From Unio delphinus (taxonomy: Eukaryota > Mollusca > Bivalvia > Unionida > Unionidae), in the NCBI GenBank assembly GCA_029339505.1, contig JAQISU010000169.1, positions 4,270,001-4,334,000 on the forward strand: 64,000 nucleotides of DNA, read 5' to 3'. The position numbers and the translations under genes were made by a program. Of this stretch, positions 14,464 through 25,605 are shown piece after piece (positions within the stretch are counted from its first letter, which is position 1; each line of letters starts with the position of its first letter). The notes below the pieces were generated by a model, which made no database searches, had not been told where the DNA came from, and worked only from the letters and a program-made list of their open reading frames with translations.

Positions 14464-15703
14464 TGTTAATTTTCCAATTCCTGTTCCCGTGAGCGAGATC
14501 GCACTAGCAAAACTACGAGTGTATCATAGCTGGCCTAATATTAGATCGGTAGCATTTGGTGGTCAACAACCGAATAATTCCTTGGTATTTGCAAACAAGA
14601 ATCGTGAAGACGGAACACCAGATTGGCAGGTTGTTTCTATACCAACTGGGTCATATCAAATCGAACAGATCAATGCTGAATTTCAACGCAGAATAAAATC
14701 TCTCACTAGAAAAGAATCAAAAATCGCTATAACAGTTCATGAACCAACACTATCATCTGCTATCGAGATAAATACAGAAGGATACGTTGTAGATATTTAT
14801 CAGAGTTCTATAAGATCAGTGTTAGGATGGCCTGAATTACCACCGGATAACTCGCGAGAAAATTCGAAGGATTTTCCACCCGAACCTAAGAAATCCGATT
14901 ATATCACCGACAAAATAAAACCCGTTAATGAAACCAAAAATTATCAAGATTATACCCCCGATAAGTTCATAAATAAAAAAGTTTTTCATTCAATCTACCT
15001 CCCTCTCATTAACGGAAATTTCACAGTAATGAATAATGATTTTTCACGACTGCTAATATCTATTAAATCCGGCTCTCTCACCAAGGATGAATTTATCAAC
15101 GTCGTAGAAACGGGTAATAAAATCATCGACGATATGAAAATATTTCACTCGAAAATTATTCAAGAAGTATTAAATGAAGAAATCTTACATGATAAGTTTG
15201 CGGATCTATATAAGATTAATAAAACGGAGATTAAAGATTTTAAAATCCCTGGATATAATCCGGATAAACTAAAGAAACAACTTGACGATGCTATTGATAT
15301 TGGGTTCAAAAGAATCCACGATAATTGGAAAAAATCGAAGAATCCTACAGAAAATATTCTGAAATTTAATAATGATCCAGAAGGCGGCGGTAGACATATT
15401 GCTCCGAACAATGTGAATATTTCAACGGTGATTGCACTCAATTTAGTATGTGACGTTATCGAAGGGAATTATCAAATAAATCTCGAACAATCAAATCAAG
15501 CTCAGCAAGGATATATTTTATACTCATTTGCACCAACGGCTCCTCCAGGATTTCTAATTATTGAAGACCCAACTAATCTAGTCTATATGCGATGTCATAA
15601 TAATTTGTTAACGAGAATTAATTTCAAACTCACTGACCAATCTAATAATCTGATTGATTTACGAGGTGAGGTTTTACAAATTAGTTTGTTTGTGAAATCT
15701 TAA
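14369..15703 (+). CDS. Penton (single jelly-roll minor capsid protein) with internal insertion
   Basis: Occupies the fivefold vertices of the capsid. The N-terminal part (1-164: STISITSTRPEFSVNF, PTGSYQIEQINAEFQ, SVLGWPE) and the C-terminal part (344-444: NISTVIALNLVCDVIEGN, FAPTAPPGFLIIEDPTN, TRINFKLTDQSNNLIDLRGE) fit Polinton penton proteins. Between them lies a helical, charged stretch of about 180 residues (165-343) that interrupts the jelly roll, larger than I expect for this family. The start overlaps the two-TM gene by 95 bp, a compact arrangement suggesting linked translation or separate transcripts. It is the last gene of the element; the stop is at 15701-15703. Confidence 0.82.
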   Translation: MLSQELLQQIVTNTTPVKTSTISITSTRPEFSVNFPIPVPVSEIALAKLRVYHSWPNIRSVAFGGQQPNNSLVFANKNREDGTPDWQVVSIPTGSYQIEQINAEFQRRIKSLTRKESKIAITVHEPTLSSAIEINTEGYVVDIYQSSIRSVLGWPELPPDNSRENSKDFPPEPKKSDYITDKIKPVNETKNYQDYTPDKFINKKVFHSIYLPLINGNFTVMNNDFSRLLISIKSGSLTKDEFINVVETGNKIIDDMKIFHSKIIQEVLNEEILHDKFADLYKINKTEIKDFKIPGYNPDKLKKQLDDAIDIGFKRIHDNWKKSKNPTENILKFNNDPEGGGRHIAPNNVNISTVIALNLVCDVIEGNYQINLEQSNQAQQGYILYSFAPTAPPGFLIIEDPTNLVYMRCHNNLLTRINFKLTDQSNNLIDLRGEVLQISLFVKS

Positions 15704-15860
15704 GGACTTGATCAAATATTTAGTTAGCGCATTAGCAGCCGAGGAGGTGAACGTCAACTAAATGGCGTCTTTTTTTTTTACCCTTGAGGAAGGCTCCGTT
15801 TGACAAACAGAGCTCTAAAATTATTAAGTCTCAGTTTGGCAAATGGAGACTTAGAATATT
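15704..15860. other. Right-edge region with paired hairpins and T-run
   Basis: ATTTAGTT (15718-15725) pairs with AACTAAAT (15756-15763), followed by GGCGTC and ten T (15770-15779). Then come two related hairpins of pattern CTC-N-GTTTG-N-CAAA-(C/T)-(A/G)-GAG: 15793-15813 and 15826-15852, each with one mismatch. The element-to-host junction is probably here, but the left terminal repeat needed to prove it is outside the window. Confidence 0.4.
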
Positions 15861-17300
15861 TTGCTTAAAATATACCCCAATTAGAGAAAGTCTGTTTCTC
15901 CTCTCTGCTGCTAATTCTGTTAAGCAGTGTTTGAGCAATCCTTCTGAGGTTTGATTCCACTGTTTGTAATGGGAACCATATCTGATGGCATATACAAATT
16001 ATTTTTTTACAAACTTTATGCCATAGTGCTTAATCTGTCAAATCTGATCTAATTCTGTTATCAGTCACTTTTTTTAAGAAGTAGTTTCTATTTTTAGTAC
16101 CAGCTGTCATAACTGATAGTAGATTAGCATAAGTGATACAAGTCTAAATAATCTTCAAAACTAGATATTTTTGTCAAATTTGTTGAATTTTGTTGAGTGG
16201 TAATTTAGGAGATGTGATGTAAAGATATTTCTATTTTAGTAATTGTAGCCATTTTTGAAACAAGATCAGCATTATATGTACACATTTTGAAGACCTTCAT
16301 GCAAGAATGCTTATTATACAGTTTAATCAGAAACTGTCAAGTTATTTTAAAAAGTTATTTTGGTCTTAGTAACTGCTACAATACTTGATGGTTGATATCG
16401 TCATTTGTACATGAGTGAGAGTTCTTCATGCTGGAATGAATTTCTTTACAACTGAGAGTATATTATGAGGCTTTTGAGAAATAGAAGCTTTGTCTATTTT
16501 TAAAAATAGTACTCCTATTTGATGGGGGATCAGAATCATTTTCATAAAATCTGGAAACTATATGTCATGAAGCTTTCTGTCAAATTAAGTCAACCTCAGT
16601 TTTTGAGAAAAAAGTCAATTAAATGTTTCTATTAATATCTTTTAGTACTGTTGACCAAGTCTTGAATCTGATGGGCATTATTTGTAAAACCTTGAAAGAT
16701 CTTCATGTCCGTATATATACTCTTAGCCAAATTTGGTTAATATTGATCATGTGGTCTTAAATAACAAGTTTAGACTATAAAAATGTTGATGGATGATACC
16801 AGACGGATGCAAACTATTCCAAATATCATGTGAGCTTAAACACTCTCCCATCAGTTGCCAAGATATTCATTCCAGAATGAATCTGTAGAGCTGTGCCTTG
16901 GCTGAGTGTCAAGGAAATATTGTACGTACTTCTATCCCCTATAACGATGAAGATAATGTGATTTTGTTAAACTGTGGGGGACACTGTCTGATAGGGTGGA
17001 AAAATATTCCTCATGATCACTCAAGCTTATAACACTGATCTATAATTTTAACATGTTTGTGGCACTTAATTATATACTTAATTAAGTACTTGCCTGCATG
17101 GATAGTATACCAAGCAGATATAATTTTTATACTTTATTGCTATTCTCATACAATAAAGAATATCTCCAGAAATGCAACAGCAAAAACTTGGCAATCAATT
17201 GACATAAAAAAATAAAAGAATGTTATATCATAGAGGCATTTTGATGATTTGTATAAGAGAATACAATTTCCAAACTCTGTATGCTAATCACAGCATGAAC
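15861..17300. other. Host intron, no gene seen
   Basis: AT-rich sequence without convincing ORFs or exons. Phrases such as an AAGACCTTCATG-like string recur loosely around 16290, 16420 and 16690, suggesting an old degenerate tandem array of roughly 130-bp units. Nothing else was recognised. Confidence 0.4.
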
Positions 17301-17301
17301 T

Positions 17302-17745
17302 TGAGATATCCATCATTACTGACACACAACAGACCCACATTTGATGTCGTATAGCTGAGATATCCATCATTACTGACACACAACAGACCCACATTTGATG
17401 TCGTATAGCTGAGATATCCATCATTACTGAAACACAATAGACCTACCTTTGATGTCACATAGCTGAGATATCTATTGTTACTGAAACACAATAGACCCAC
17501 ATTTAATGTCACATAGCTGAGATATCCATCATTAATGAAACACAACAGACCCACATTTGATGTCATATAGCTGAGATATCCATCATTACTGAAACACAAC
17601 AGACCCACATTTGATGTCATATAACTGAGATATCTATCATTACTGACACACAATAGACCCACATTTAATGTCACATAGCTGAGATATCCATCATTAATGA
17701 AACACTATAGGCTCAAATCTAACATCATATAGCTGAGATATCCAT
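17302..17745 (-). repeat. 54-bp minisatellite, about 8 copies
   Basis: Units starting TGAGATATCCATCATTACTG recur every 54 bp with a few substitutions. Because 54 is a multiple of three, the minus strand is open for 128 codons with an 18-residue repeat; this is a by-product, not a gene. Confidence 0.9.
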
Positions 17746-19629
17746 GAACAAATGAAATGCAAAGTCTGTTTAAAATTAATTTGTACATGTCCATAAACTC
17801 AATAAAGAACAAAAAATATCTGACTTGAACCCAAAGTTAAGTAGGTTTGGCTTTCAAACTTGTCCATAAGGCATAATTTGAAATATGGGCAACATTGAGC
17901 TAGTTCCTCTTGCACCTAATCCTTTATCAAACCTTGATTCTCTCTTTGAAGTTCTTAAAATTAATCTTGTAAAATATTGGGGAAAATTTTCACCATTTTA
18001 TATACCATATGTGTATGATTCCATTAAAAAAATGGCAGGCTAGAAGAATTTTGTTTGCTGATATAAAAACCAAGTCATTCACCTACTATCGATTATTGTC
18101 TGGAGGAAAGCAAGTGATGTTATTGTAAAATTAGGAAGAGCATGTGCATATTGGTGGTCAGATCTGTACCATTTTCTTTTGGAACCATCACATACTGTAA
18201 AAGGTGTTTTAGAGAAAATCTGAAGTCAATGCCGATATTCATTCAAAAGAAGTAGTGATAACAAGGTTTTAGCGATGTTTACCATGGTAATCATGCTGAA
18301 GGTTAAATCAATATCAATTTCAAGCATGACTTACAATTTACTTACTGTGAATGGCTTTTCAGTGAAATGTTCATGTTGATATAACCATTCATTCAGGAGA
18401 AATAGCCAAATACTCTCCTAATGGCTAGCAAGCTGACATTTTTGGGGGTTTGATCATTTGTGATGAAGTGCTCTAGTGAAAACATGTTGCTATGACCTTC
18501 AGTTCATCGGTAGTAATGACCTTTTAATTCATGATAAACACTGCTGTTGCCATATTAAAGGGCCATATCTGCACCATCCTCATTCAGGACCCGCTACGTA
18601 CTGTAGAAAGTCTTTTAGTGAAACCGCATATTCATCTGTTCAGGAGAAGTATCAATAACAAGATTTGATACATTTTCATTTTGACAAATTATATATCACA
18701 AGACGTGTTTTAGTGAAACCCAAAGTTGATACAGCCATCTGTTAAGAAGTAAAAATAACAAAAACTGAAAGACAGCAGCCTGATGGCCCTTTCAGACATC
18801 AGATCAGCACTGCTTTCATTTCTAACAAATTATACATCACAAGAAGTGTTTTAATGAAAACCCTAAGTTGATATAACCATCTGTTCAAAAGTAACAAGAT
18901 TTACACCACAGTAACCATGTTGGATGAACCAGAATAAGTTTCACTTCAAACCATCCATAAATTATGTCTTTTAGTGAAAAACCCATGGTAATACAACCAT
19001 ACCTGAAGTTAAGACTTTTAAGATGGTCACTTTAACAGCCTTAATGAATCGTTGAGGAATATCTTTCTCTTTTTTTAAAAGACCAACTTGACCTAAGGAT
19101 GAAACTGTATGTTATGGGTCACAACTATATTCTGAGGCGTTTTGGAGGAGTGGCAATGGTCTGTAACAACAGGAGCTAAAATTTTCATACTTCTTTGCCA
19201 GGATAATATGGGTCCAAAAGCATGCAATATTTGTTTTTCATTGAATCAACATCATGAATTAACAATAAATAAAGTAAAAGCTTTAAGTATACTGTTATCT
19301 TGCAATACAACAATACATCAAGTCCTGAGCCTTCAGACTGAGTCCATAATCAAAGCATTAGATCTTAACCAAAATCATAACACATTGTTTATCACAATAA
19401 TACCACTACTTCCAGAAATGTGACTGCCATGCCTCACTTCCCACTAACATGAACTCAACAATAATTAGTTGCTGTTGGTTTACAGTTTGAAAAGGATTGC
19501 ATGAAAGGGGTTCTGAGATAGAATCATGCAATACAGATAAATGCATCTCATCAAGAAGTTTTCATGCAAATCTTGTTGTATAATCAGATGGAGACAATAT
19601 TTCATACTATTACTGACAAATAAAACATG

Positions 19630-19630
<1 letters not shown>
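17746..19630. repeat. Degenerate long-unit tandem array (host intron)
   Basis: Between about 18.1 and 19.0 kb, phrases such as TTTTAGTGAAA(A/C)CC, GTTGATATAACCATCTGTTC and AACAAGATTT recur every 130-180 bp with heavy divergence. The same phrases build the array at 21.6-22.7 kb, so both belong to one family. Outside the array nothing was recognised. Confidence 0.55.

Positions 19631-19631
<1 letters not shown>

Positions 19632-19719
<88 letters not shown>
19632..19719. repeat. (TA)n microsatellite
   Basis: About 44 uninterrupted TA dinucleotides. Confidence 0.98.
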
Positions 19720-19721
<2 letters not shown>

Positions 19722-21229
19722 CAGTCTGATACACAACAACTGCCATTAGATTAGACACAAGTCTCAAGTCTGTTTGGACTAAATGACATGGTATAGTATC
19801 TGAATCATTCCTCAAATACCAACCAAATAAAACATGAAAACAATGCAAGAAAAATACTGTAATTTTCATGTGCATGAATTTCATGTTGTTCTTGAGTGTC
19901 GTATTCAATTTCTAAAAGATCTGTTAATCAACAAAAACTACTTTTAGACAGGACACATGGATTATCCTAAAAATATAATACAACAAAAATGTGATCAAAC
20001 TGGAAATCATGGTTCACTGGTCAATATCATATAACAAAACTGAAAACAAAGTTACACCCTACAGTTTACATTTTTAAAATTGTTCAACTCAACAATGTGT
20101 TTTCTCGAATGTAGTTTTAGATGCACTGTACATCAATAGCCCCACCTTGCCAAAGGCTCTCACAACATTTATTAATGTGGAAATATAAAGTCAAGCTCCA
20201 GTACTAAAACATATACCATACATGGAATATAAAATCTCAATTCAAATTTACCTAAACTAAGTCACTGAATGTCTGAAATCTTTCAATTAAAAGCCAGTTT
20301 CATATTCTCAAAACAATCTTAAGCTTAAAAAGATATAATATGGGAACAAGTAATAGCAGTGCTTACTTGAGCTGTACAAATCTGCCGAGTGGTTTACTAA
20401 TGATTAACATGAATAAATATTTATATTCTTTTACATAAAATTTATTTGAATTCTATACGGTCAACACTAAAGTAAGTTTATAAGAGTTTAATTAATATGA
20501 TCTTACATGACTAATTAAATTTATGAAACTCAATGAATATTTTAAATCTCTTTTCCCACTAAGGTTTGCATTTGAAATGAGCACAAATGAAAGATTTTAT
20601 TTACTGTACAGGATTGATATTAAGCAGACATAAAGAGTAGAGATGGGTCCATCTAAAAGATACTATTAAAGTTCTATTATTCAAATTTTATTAAAATTAA
20701 AACTACAGAACATCAAAACTTCTGGGCTCTGAGCCTGAGTTTCATTTTCATAAGGTTTCAAGGATATTTGGTCTGAAGGGAAATTTTCCTGCTCAAAGTA
20801 TGTTTCCAGAATATGGGACCTGAGTTTAGATAAGGCATGTATTTTGGCATTCTGGCCAAAGGCATCTATTTATACCTAGAATTAGTCAACTAGAAAAACC
20901 ATTTTGTTCATGCAGGTAAATTGACACTTAGGAACAAAAATGGTAACTTCTTGTCTGTCATTTCTTTTCAGCTGACATGATATGACTGAAAGTGATGGTC
21001 CCTGTACATAACCCATTTGCCTAAATAATGACATAATAAAACCATAATCAATAATGCTAGAACGAAAAACCACTGAACACTGAAAATATGTTCCTGGTAA
21101 TAAAAAAAAACAGCACCTAAACACATTATCTGTGTCTAACCTACTAGCAGTTGCGCCAAGTCCTAAATGTGACCATATACTGTCACATACTAGCATGGGA
21201 TAGATTATGGATAAAGATAACCAGTATAC
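19720..21229. other. Host intron, nothing recognised
   Basis: AT-rich non-coding sequence after the TA microsatellite. I searched the minus strand for the RALGAPB exon that should follow the one at 21230 and did not find it here or down to the element at 15.9 kb. Confidence 0.4.
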
Positions 21230-21292
21230 CTGCATTGAGACAGATTTTGAGTCCTTACTAATGGTAACAGTCTGATTCTCAAATCCCATTCT
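21230..21292 (-). CDS. RALGAPB: RALGAPB exon (63 nt)
   Basis: Acceptor TTTGAATTTCAG and donor CAG-GTATAC frame 21 codons ending SKDSKSVSMQ. It begins and ends in phase 0, matching the phase-0 end of the exon at 31682. It corresponds to the variable linker that follows the GISGSKS segment in RALGAPB. It is the most downstream exon visible, and about 5.4 kb separates it from the Polinton edge. Confidence 0.7.
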
Positions 21293-21309
21293 CTGAAATT
21301 CAAACACAT

Positions 21310-22790
21310 TTAATTAAATATCAAGAGACAACTCATATATATATATAATGCTTATTACTCATTTCAAGTATTCTGCCAATAAATCTGGAAGTGAAAACAG
21401 TTTTGCTAAAATGACAGGAGTCCCTTGAAGTGACTGGTGCTCTACTTGTTAAACAGAATTTCCAGGAATTTAAAATAAGACTATTTCTTTATTTTAACTG
21501 CTGAGTGCTGAATACATCTCTGATATTCTTCAGTAATAACAAGATTATTTATTTAGCTGTTGTGAATGCCAGATTAGCATGATTTTCATGTAGGACTAAA
21601 AAGACGACATAAAAAGTCATTTGGAGGAAACCCATTGTGATATGACTTTCTGCTTTGAAGAAGTAACAACATGATTTCAAAGATGGCTGCCATGGTGGCC
21701 ATAATGTACAGACACCATTTCCATCTAGGACCAACAAAATATGATAAGAGGTAAAAGAACAATACTAATATGACCAGCCAACTAGAAGTAGCCATAACAA
21801 GATTTTCAAGATGACTGTTGTGGTGGCCATATTGGAAGTCTGATCAGCATATTTTCCATTATGACCAACAAGAAATTATAAAAAGCCTTTCAGTGAAACC
21901 CAACGTTGATAAGACCTTTCATTTAGGAGCAGTGATAACATGATTTTAAAGACGGCCACTGATGTGGCCACACTAGATGTTTAAGCAGCTAGATTTTCAT
22001 TATAGACAAACTAGACATTATAAGAAGTCATTACATAAATCCCCCTTTACTGACATGAAAATCCATTCTGAGGAGTGAAAACAATATTTTCAAGATGGCT
22101 GCTGTGGTGGCCATATTGGATGTGCAAGCTTCACATATCTCATTTAAAACTGTTAGATGTCATAACAAGTCATCTTATGAAAACCCCATTGCAATATTAA
22201 TTTACATTTAGGAGGAGTAGAGAAAACATTACTTTTGAGATGACCACTATTGTGGCCACACAAGACATCAGATTGGTACAAATTTCAATTAGGATCAACG
22301 AGATATCATAAGAAATGTTTAAGACAAAATGACATGTCAATATGTCCATTCAGACGAAGTAATTAAAAAAGATTATCATTTAGACCCTCCTAAAACATCA
22401 TAAGGAAGTCTTTTTTTCAATGCCCTTGATGTCAATATGACACTCTATTCAGGAGGAATAGTAATAAGATTTTCAAAATGGTTGTCATGGCAGCCATAGT
22501 GGGTCAGGTAAGCACCATTCTGTTTTTCAAACCAGCTATACATGATATATCTTTCAGTAAACCTCTGTTGATAAGACCATCCATTCAGGACAAGCAATAA
22601 GATTTTTAAGATGACTGCATGGGTGACCATATTGGCTGTCCATGTGGTACCAATTAGGAGCAGCTACACCATGTGTGTCAAACTTTATGGTCATCCCCAA
22701 AGTAGCAGTTGTAGCAATAACAGATGATTGACAACAGACATAAGGCAATCCCAAAAGTTCTTCTTATCTATGATCGACAGAGATAGATAC
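21310..22790. repeat. Degenerate tandem array of about 140-bp units
   Basis: From about 21.6 to 22.7 kb, units contain AACAAGATTTTCAAGATGGC, GTGGCCATATTGGA, ATTTTCATTA-GGACCAAC and CTTTCAGTGAAACCC in a fixed order, repeated seven or eight times with strong divergence. It is related to the 18.1-19.0 kb array. Short minus-strand ORFs here are by-products. Confidence 0.7.
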
Positions 22791-23164
22791 TCTGCTATAT
22801 TTTACATTAAAAAAAATCTCTTATTGATGATGCATCTCTATACAATTTTTACCAATGACAGTAAATGAAGGGATGTCAGGAATAAATCTGAAACTACCCA
22901 TGCCTGTTTAGCATACTGATAGTCATTTTACTAAGCACTATTTCTCTGAAACATTCAAAAGGTAAGGGAGGCAATAATAAGTCATAATACTATCATGATT
23001 CACTTTCACAGGATAAACCATTATAGTAAACATGAAAAAATTACTTTCTAAAATATGATTGCAACAACGAAATTCAGAAACAAATATTTGAAATATATCA
23101 CTTGTCACCAGGGAAAAAATAACACCCTTAAGTAGTTGATACGAAATATATCATTGCTGTTGGT

Positions 23165-23300
23165 CTTTACCATGTACCAGATAACATCATCACCATTTGT
23201 CTTCCATGTACCAGATAACATCACTGTCTTCATCATGTACTAAATATCATCACCATTTTGTCTTCACCATGTACCACATAACATCTTTGCCATTTGTCTT
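23165..23300. repeat. Short tandem repeat of a CATGTACCA unit
   Basis: CACCATGTACCAGATAACATCA-like units of about 35-40 bp occur four times with indels. Confidence 0.6.
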
Positions 23301-24782
23301 ATCCAGGCAGAAGCTAATACATATTTGTAGACAAATGTACACAATAAGAAGCTAGTCCAATCAATTGGCAAGTAAATGCTCTCTACATAAAATACAATAT
23401 TAAAATCTTGTCTGCATCGTAATGCAGTATTTGTTATTTCTGCACTAAATGAAGAGTGATGGTATTTTGTCTGTGATTCAGTCTGTGAAGGCATCTGTCT
23501 GATGGTCTATGAAAAAGCATGTCATGACTTCCCTCACACCACATGCAGGATTATGACAGTATGTCTTGCCATCTTTATGCTGGGCAATGACAAAGCCTTT
23601 CATCGCTTCCCCCACACCACATGCAGGATTATAAAAAGCTTCATAACTAAAAATGTCATTTGCATTTACTTGCAACAAAGTATTACTTTTCCTTCTGTAC
23701 ATTTTGGGGGAAATTTCTTTAAAACGTTTGAAAAAAGAAAATGTGCAAATTCAGTTGGTTTATTTATTTTTTCACTGCCTCATGCAACATTACTGCTTGA
23801 TATTCATAGATTTGCAGGAAACACTCTGATCATTCATTGCTACAAAATGTCATGGGTTCTGTTTTTTTCCATAAAAGAACATTCTGAAGGACATACTAGA
23901 AGTGCAGGGATACACAAGTGTCTGTGTATAATTTAAGCCTTGTGTTGTGCTGCAATGGCAATTGCTTGATTAATTAGTGTCACATAAGTTGTTCTGGTAT
24001 ATAATAAGTTTATGTTTGTAAGTAGCAGTCAAATTAATATTTGGTACTGATACATATGGACACAAACTCATTTTCAAAATATACTGGAAACATGAACACC
24101 AATGCCTATCTGATGACATCATAAAAATGATAATGATGTATCAACAGTGCAGTTTAAAGAATATTTTTTAATTAAAAAAACATAATATAGTTAATTTTTT
24201 AAATAGCAGCTTTACTTTTCTCAACAACAATTAAACAAAATTTGTGCTTGTTTAAAATTTTGTGAGAATAGTAACTCATCCTTTGTCATAGTAAATAGTT
24301 TAAATTTGCAAATGGAACTAGTGATGACAGGATAAACAACAATGAATTTTTTAAAAACTATCATTTAATAAAAAAAAAAAATTCTATGATACCAAACTCA
24401 AATTCTTATTTTATTTCAAGCATTGTGGAATAAAATGAGCATAAGTATGGTGAATGTTACACTACAAGTCAGCATCAGGTTTATTAAACCATTTTTTTTT
24501 TCTCATTTCAGTCCTGTTACATAGATCTCTTGACTTTTAGACCATCAACTTAATAGGCTTCTTTCTTAACAAACATGTAAGTCATTCACAAAGTTTGATG
24601 AAAATACACTGTAGAAAACTGTTCTGGAGAAACAATCATTCCTATTTTTAGTTAGTGACCTTGACATATAACCTACAAGCAGCAACATTTACAAGCTTCT
24701 TCCTTACCCCATATGCAAGCCATCCACAACATTTTGTCCAGGACTGCAGTTTTAAAACTCATGTTTACTCACTGTGACCTTG
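23301..24782. other. Host intron, nothing recognised
   Basis: AT-rich non-coding DNA. A CCACACCACATGCAGGATTAT string occurs twice (about 23533 and 23610). No exon or transposon ORF was found. Confidence 0.4.
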
Positions 24783-24980
24783 TTGTAGCATTTAATGCCA
24801 TTTTCAGAACACAATAGGCTATACATGGCGGCCAGTATTAATGGTGGAGGAACCCAGAAAACTCCCAGAAAGAACCACCAACCCAAGAGAAGCTATTGGC
24901 AAGCTTTCTCACATAGCCACATTGAGACACAATCTGAGACTTCAACCCATGCAGACAGAGGTGAGATGGCACTGATCCAT
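24783..24980 (-). mobile_element. tRNA-derived SINE family A, truncated copy
   Basis: Same family as 58625-58878, with the shared CAATAGGCTATACATGGC, GGTGGAGGAA and GACAGAGGTGAGATGGCA blocks in order. It stops at ACTGATCC, so the tRNA-like head with box A is missing. Confidence 0.7.
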
Positions 24981-24986
24981 AAATAC

Positions 24987-25605
24987 CAGGTATAAGGAAA
25001 CATGATTTTCATGAGGTGTAAAAGTTTGACACATCTTAAGTACACCAGGTATAAGGTAACATGATTTTCATTCAGTGTAAAAGTTTGACACATCTAAAGT
25101 ACTCCAGGTATAAGGTAACATGATTTTCATTCAGTGTAAAAGTTTGACACATCTAAAGTACTCCAGGTATAAGGTAACATGATTTTCATGAGGTGTAAAT
25201 GTTTGATACATCTAAAGTACACCAGGTATAAGGTAACATGATTTTTATGAGGTGTAAATGTTTGACACATGTGATGTACACTTGGTGAAAAATAACAGGT
25301 TTGTTATTTGGTGTAAAAGTTTCCCCTAAGTTAAGTATACCGGTTGTAAAATTACATGATTATCATGGGGTGTACAAGTTTGCTTGATGTAAAGTACACT
25401 CAGAGTAAAATAACACAATTACCATTGGGTACAAAAACTTCAAGGTGTGAATAAACTAGGTGTACAATAACAGGATTGTAATGTGGATTAAAAGATTGCC
25501 AAGTGTGAAATATACTAGGAGTAAAATTGCAAGATTATCAGGTGTAAAACTCTGTTAGGAGTGAAGGACAAAAGGTGTAAAATTGCAGCATTATTGTGGG
25601 GTGTA
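24987..25605. repeat. 59-bp minisatellite, about 10 copies decaying rightward
   Basis: Units beginning CCAGGTATAAGGTAACATGA and ending near AGTTTGACACATCTAAAGTA repeat at exactly 59 bp for the first five copies, then diverge steadily to 25.6 kb. Confidence 0.85.

Larger units (their letters stand above)
1..15860. mobile_element. Polinton/Maverick (adintovirus-like) endogenous element, left end cut by window
   Basis: A block of about 15 closely spaced, intact ORFs contains the hallmark set of Polintons/adintoviruses: packaging ATPase, retrovirus-type integrase, family B polymerase, adenain-type protease, double-jelly-roll capsid protein and penton. Gene gaps are mostly under 100 bp and several genes overlap, unlike the host DNA beyond 15.9 kb. 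The left end is outside the window. The right end is not fixed by a visible terminal repeat; it is placed just after the penton gene, where the coding density stops. No ORF in the block carries an obvious stop or frameshift apart from the -1 frame change at 660-672, so the copy is either recent or still functional. Confidence 0.9.

Noticed and set aside
15704..15900. Assigning an exact Polinton right terminus and target duplication
   Set aside because: The left end is outside the window, so no inverted partner can be matched; any exact base would be a guess.
17288..17674. 128-codon minus-strand ORF with an 18-residue repeat
   Set aside because: It is a by-product of the 54-bp minisatellite, whose unit length is a multiple of three.
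19480..19908. 142-codon minus-strand ORF
   Set aside because: Its middle is the (TA)n microsatellite read as Tyr-Ile; no coding character outside it.
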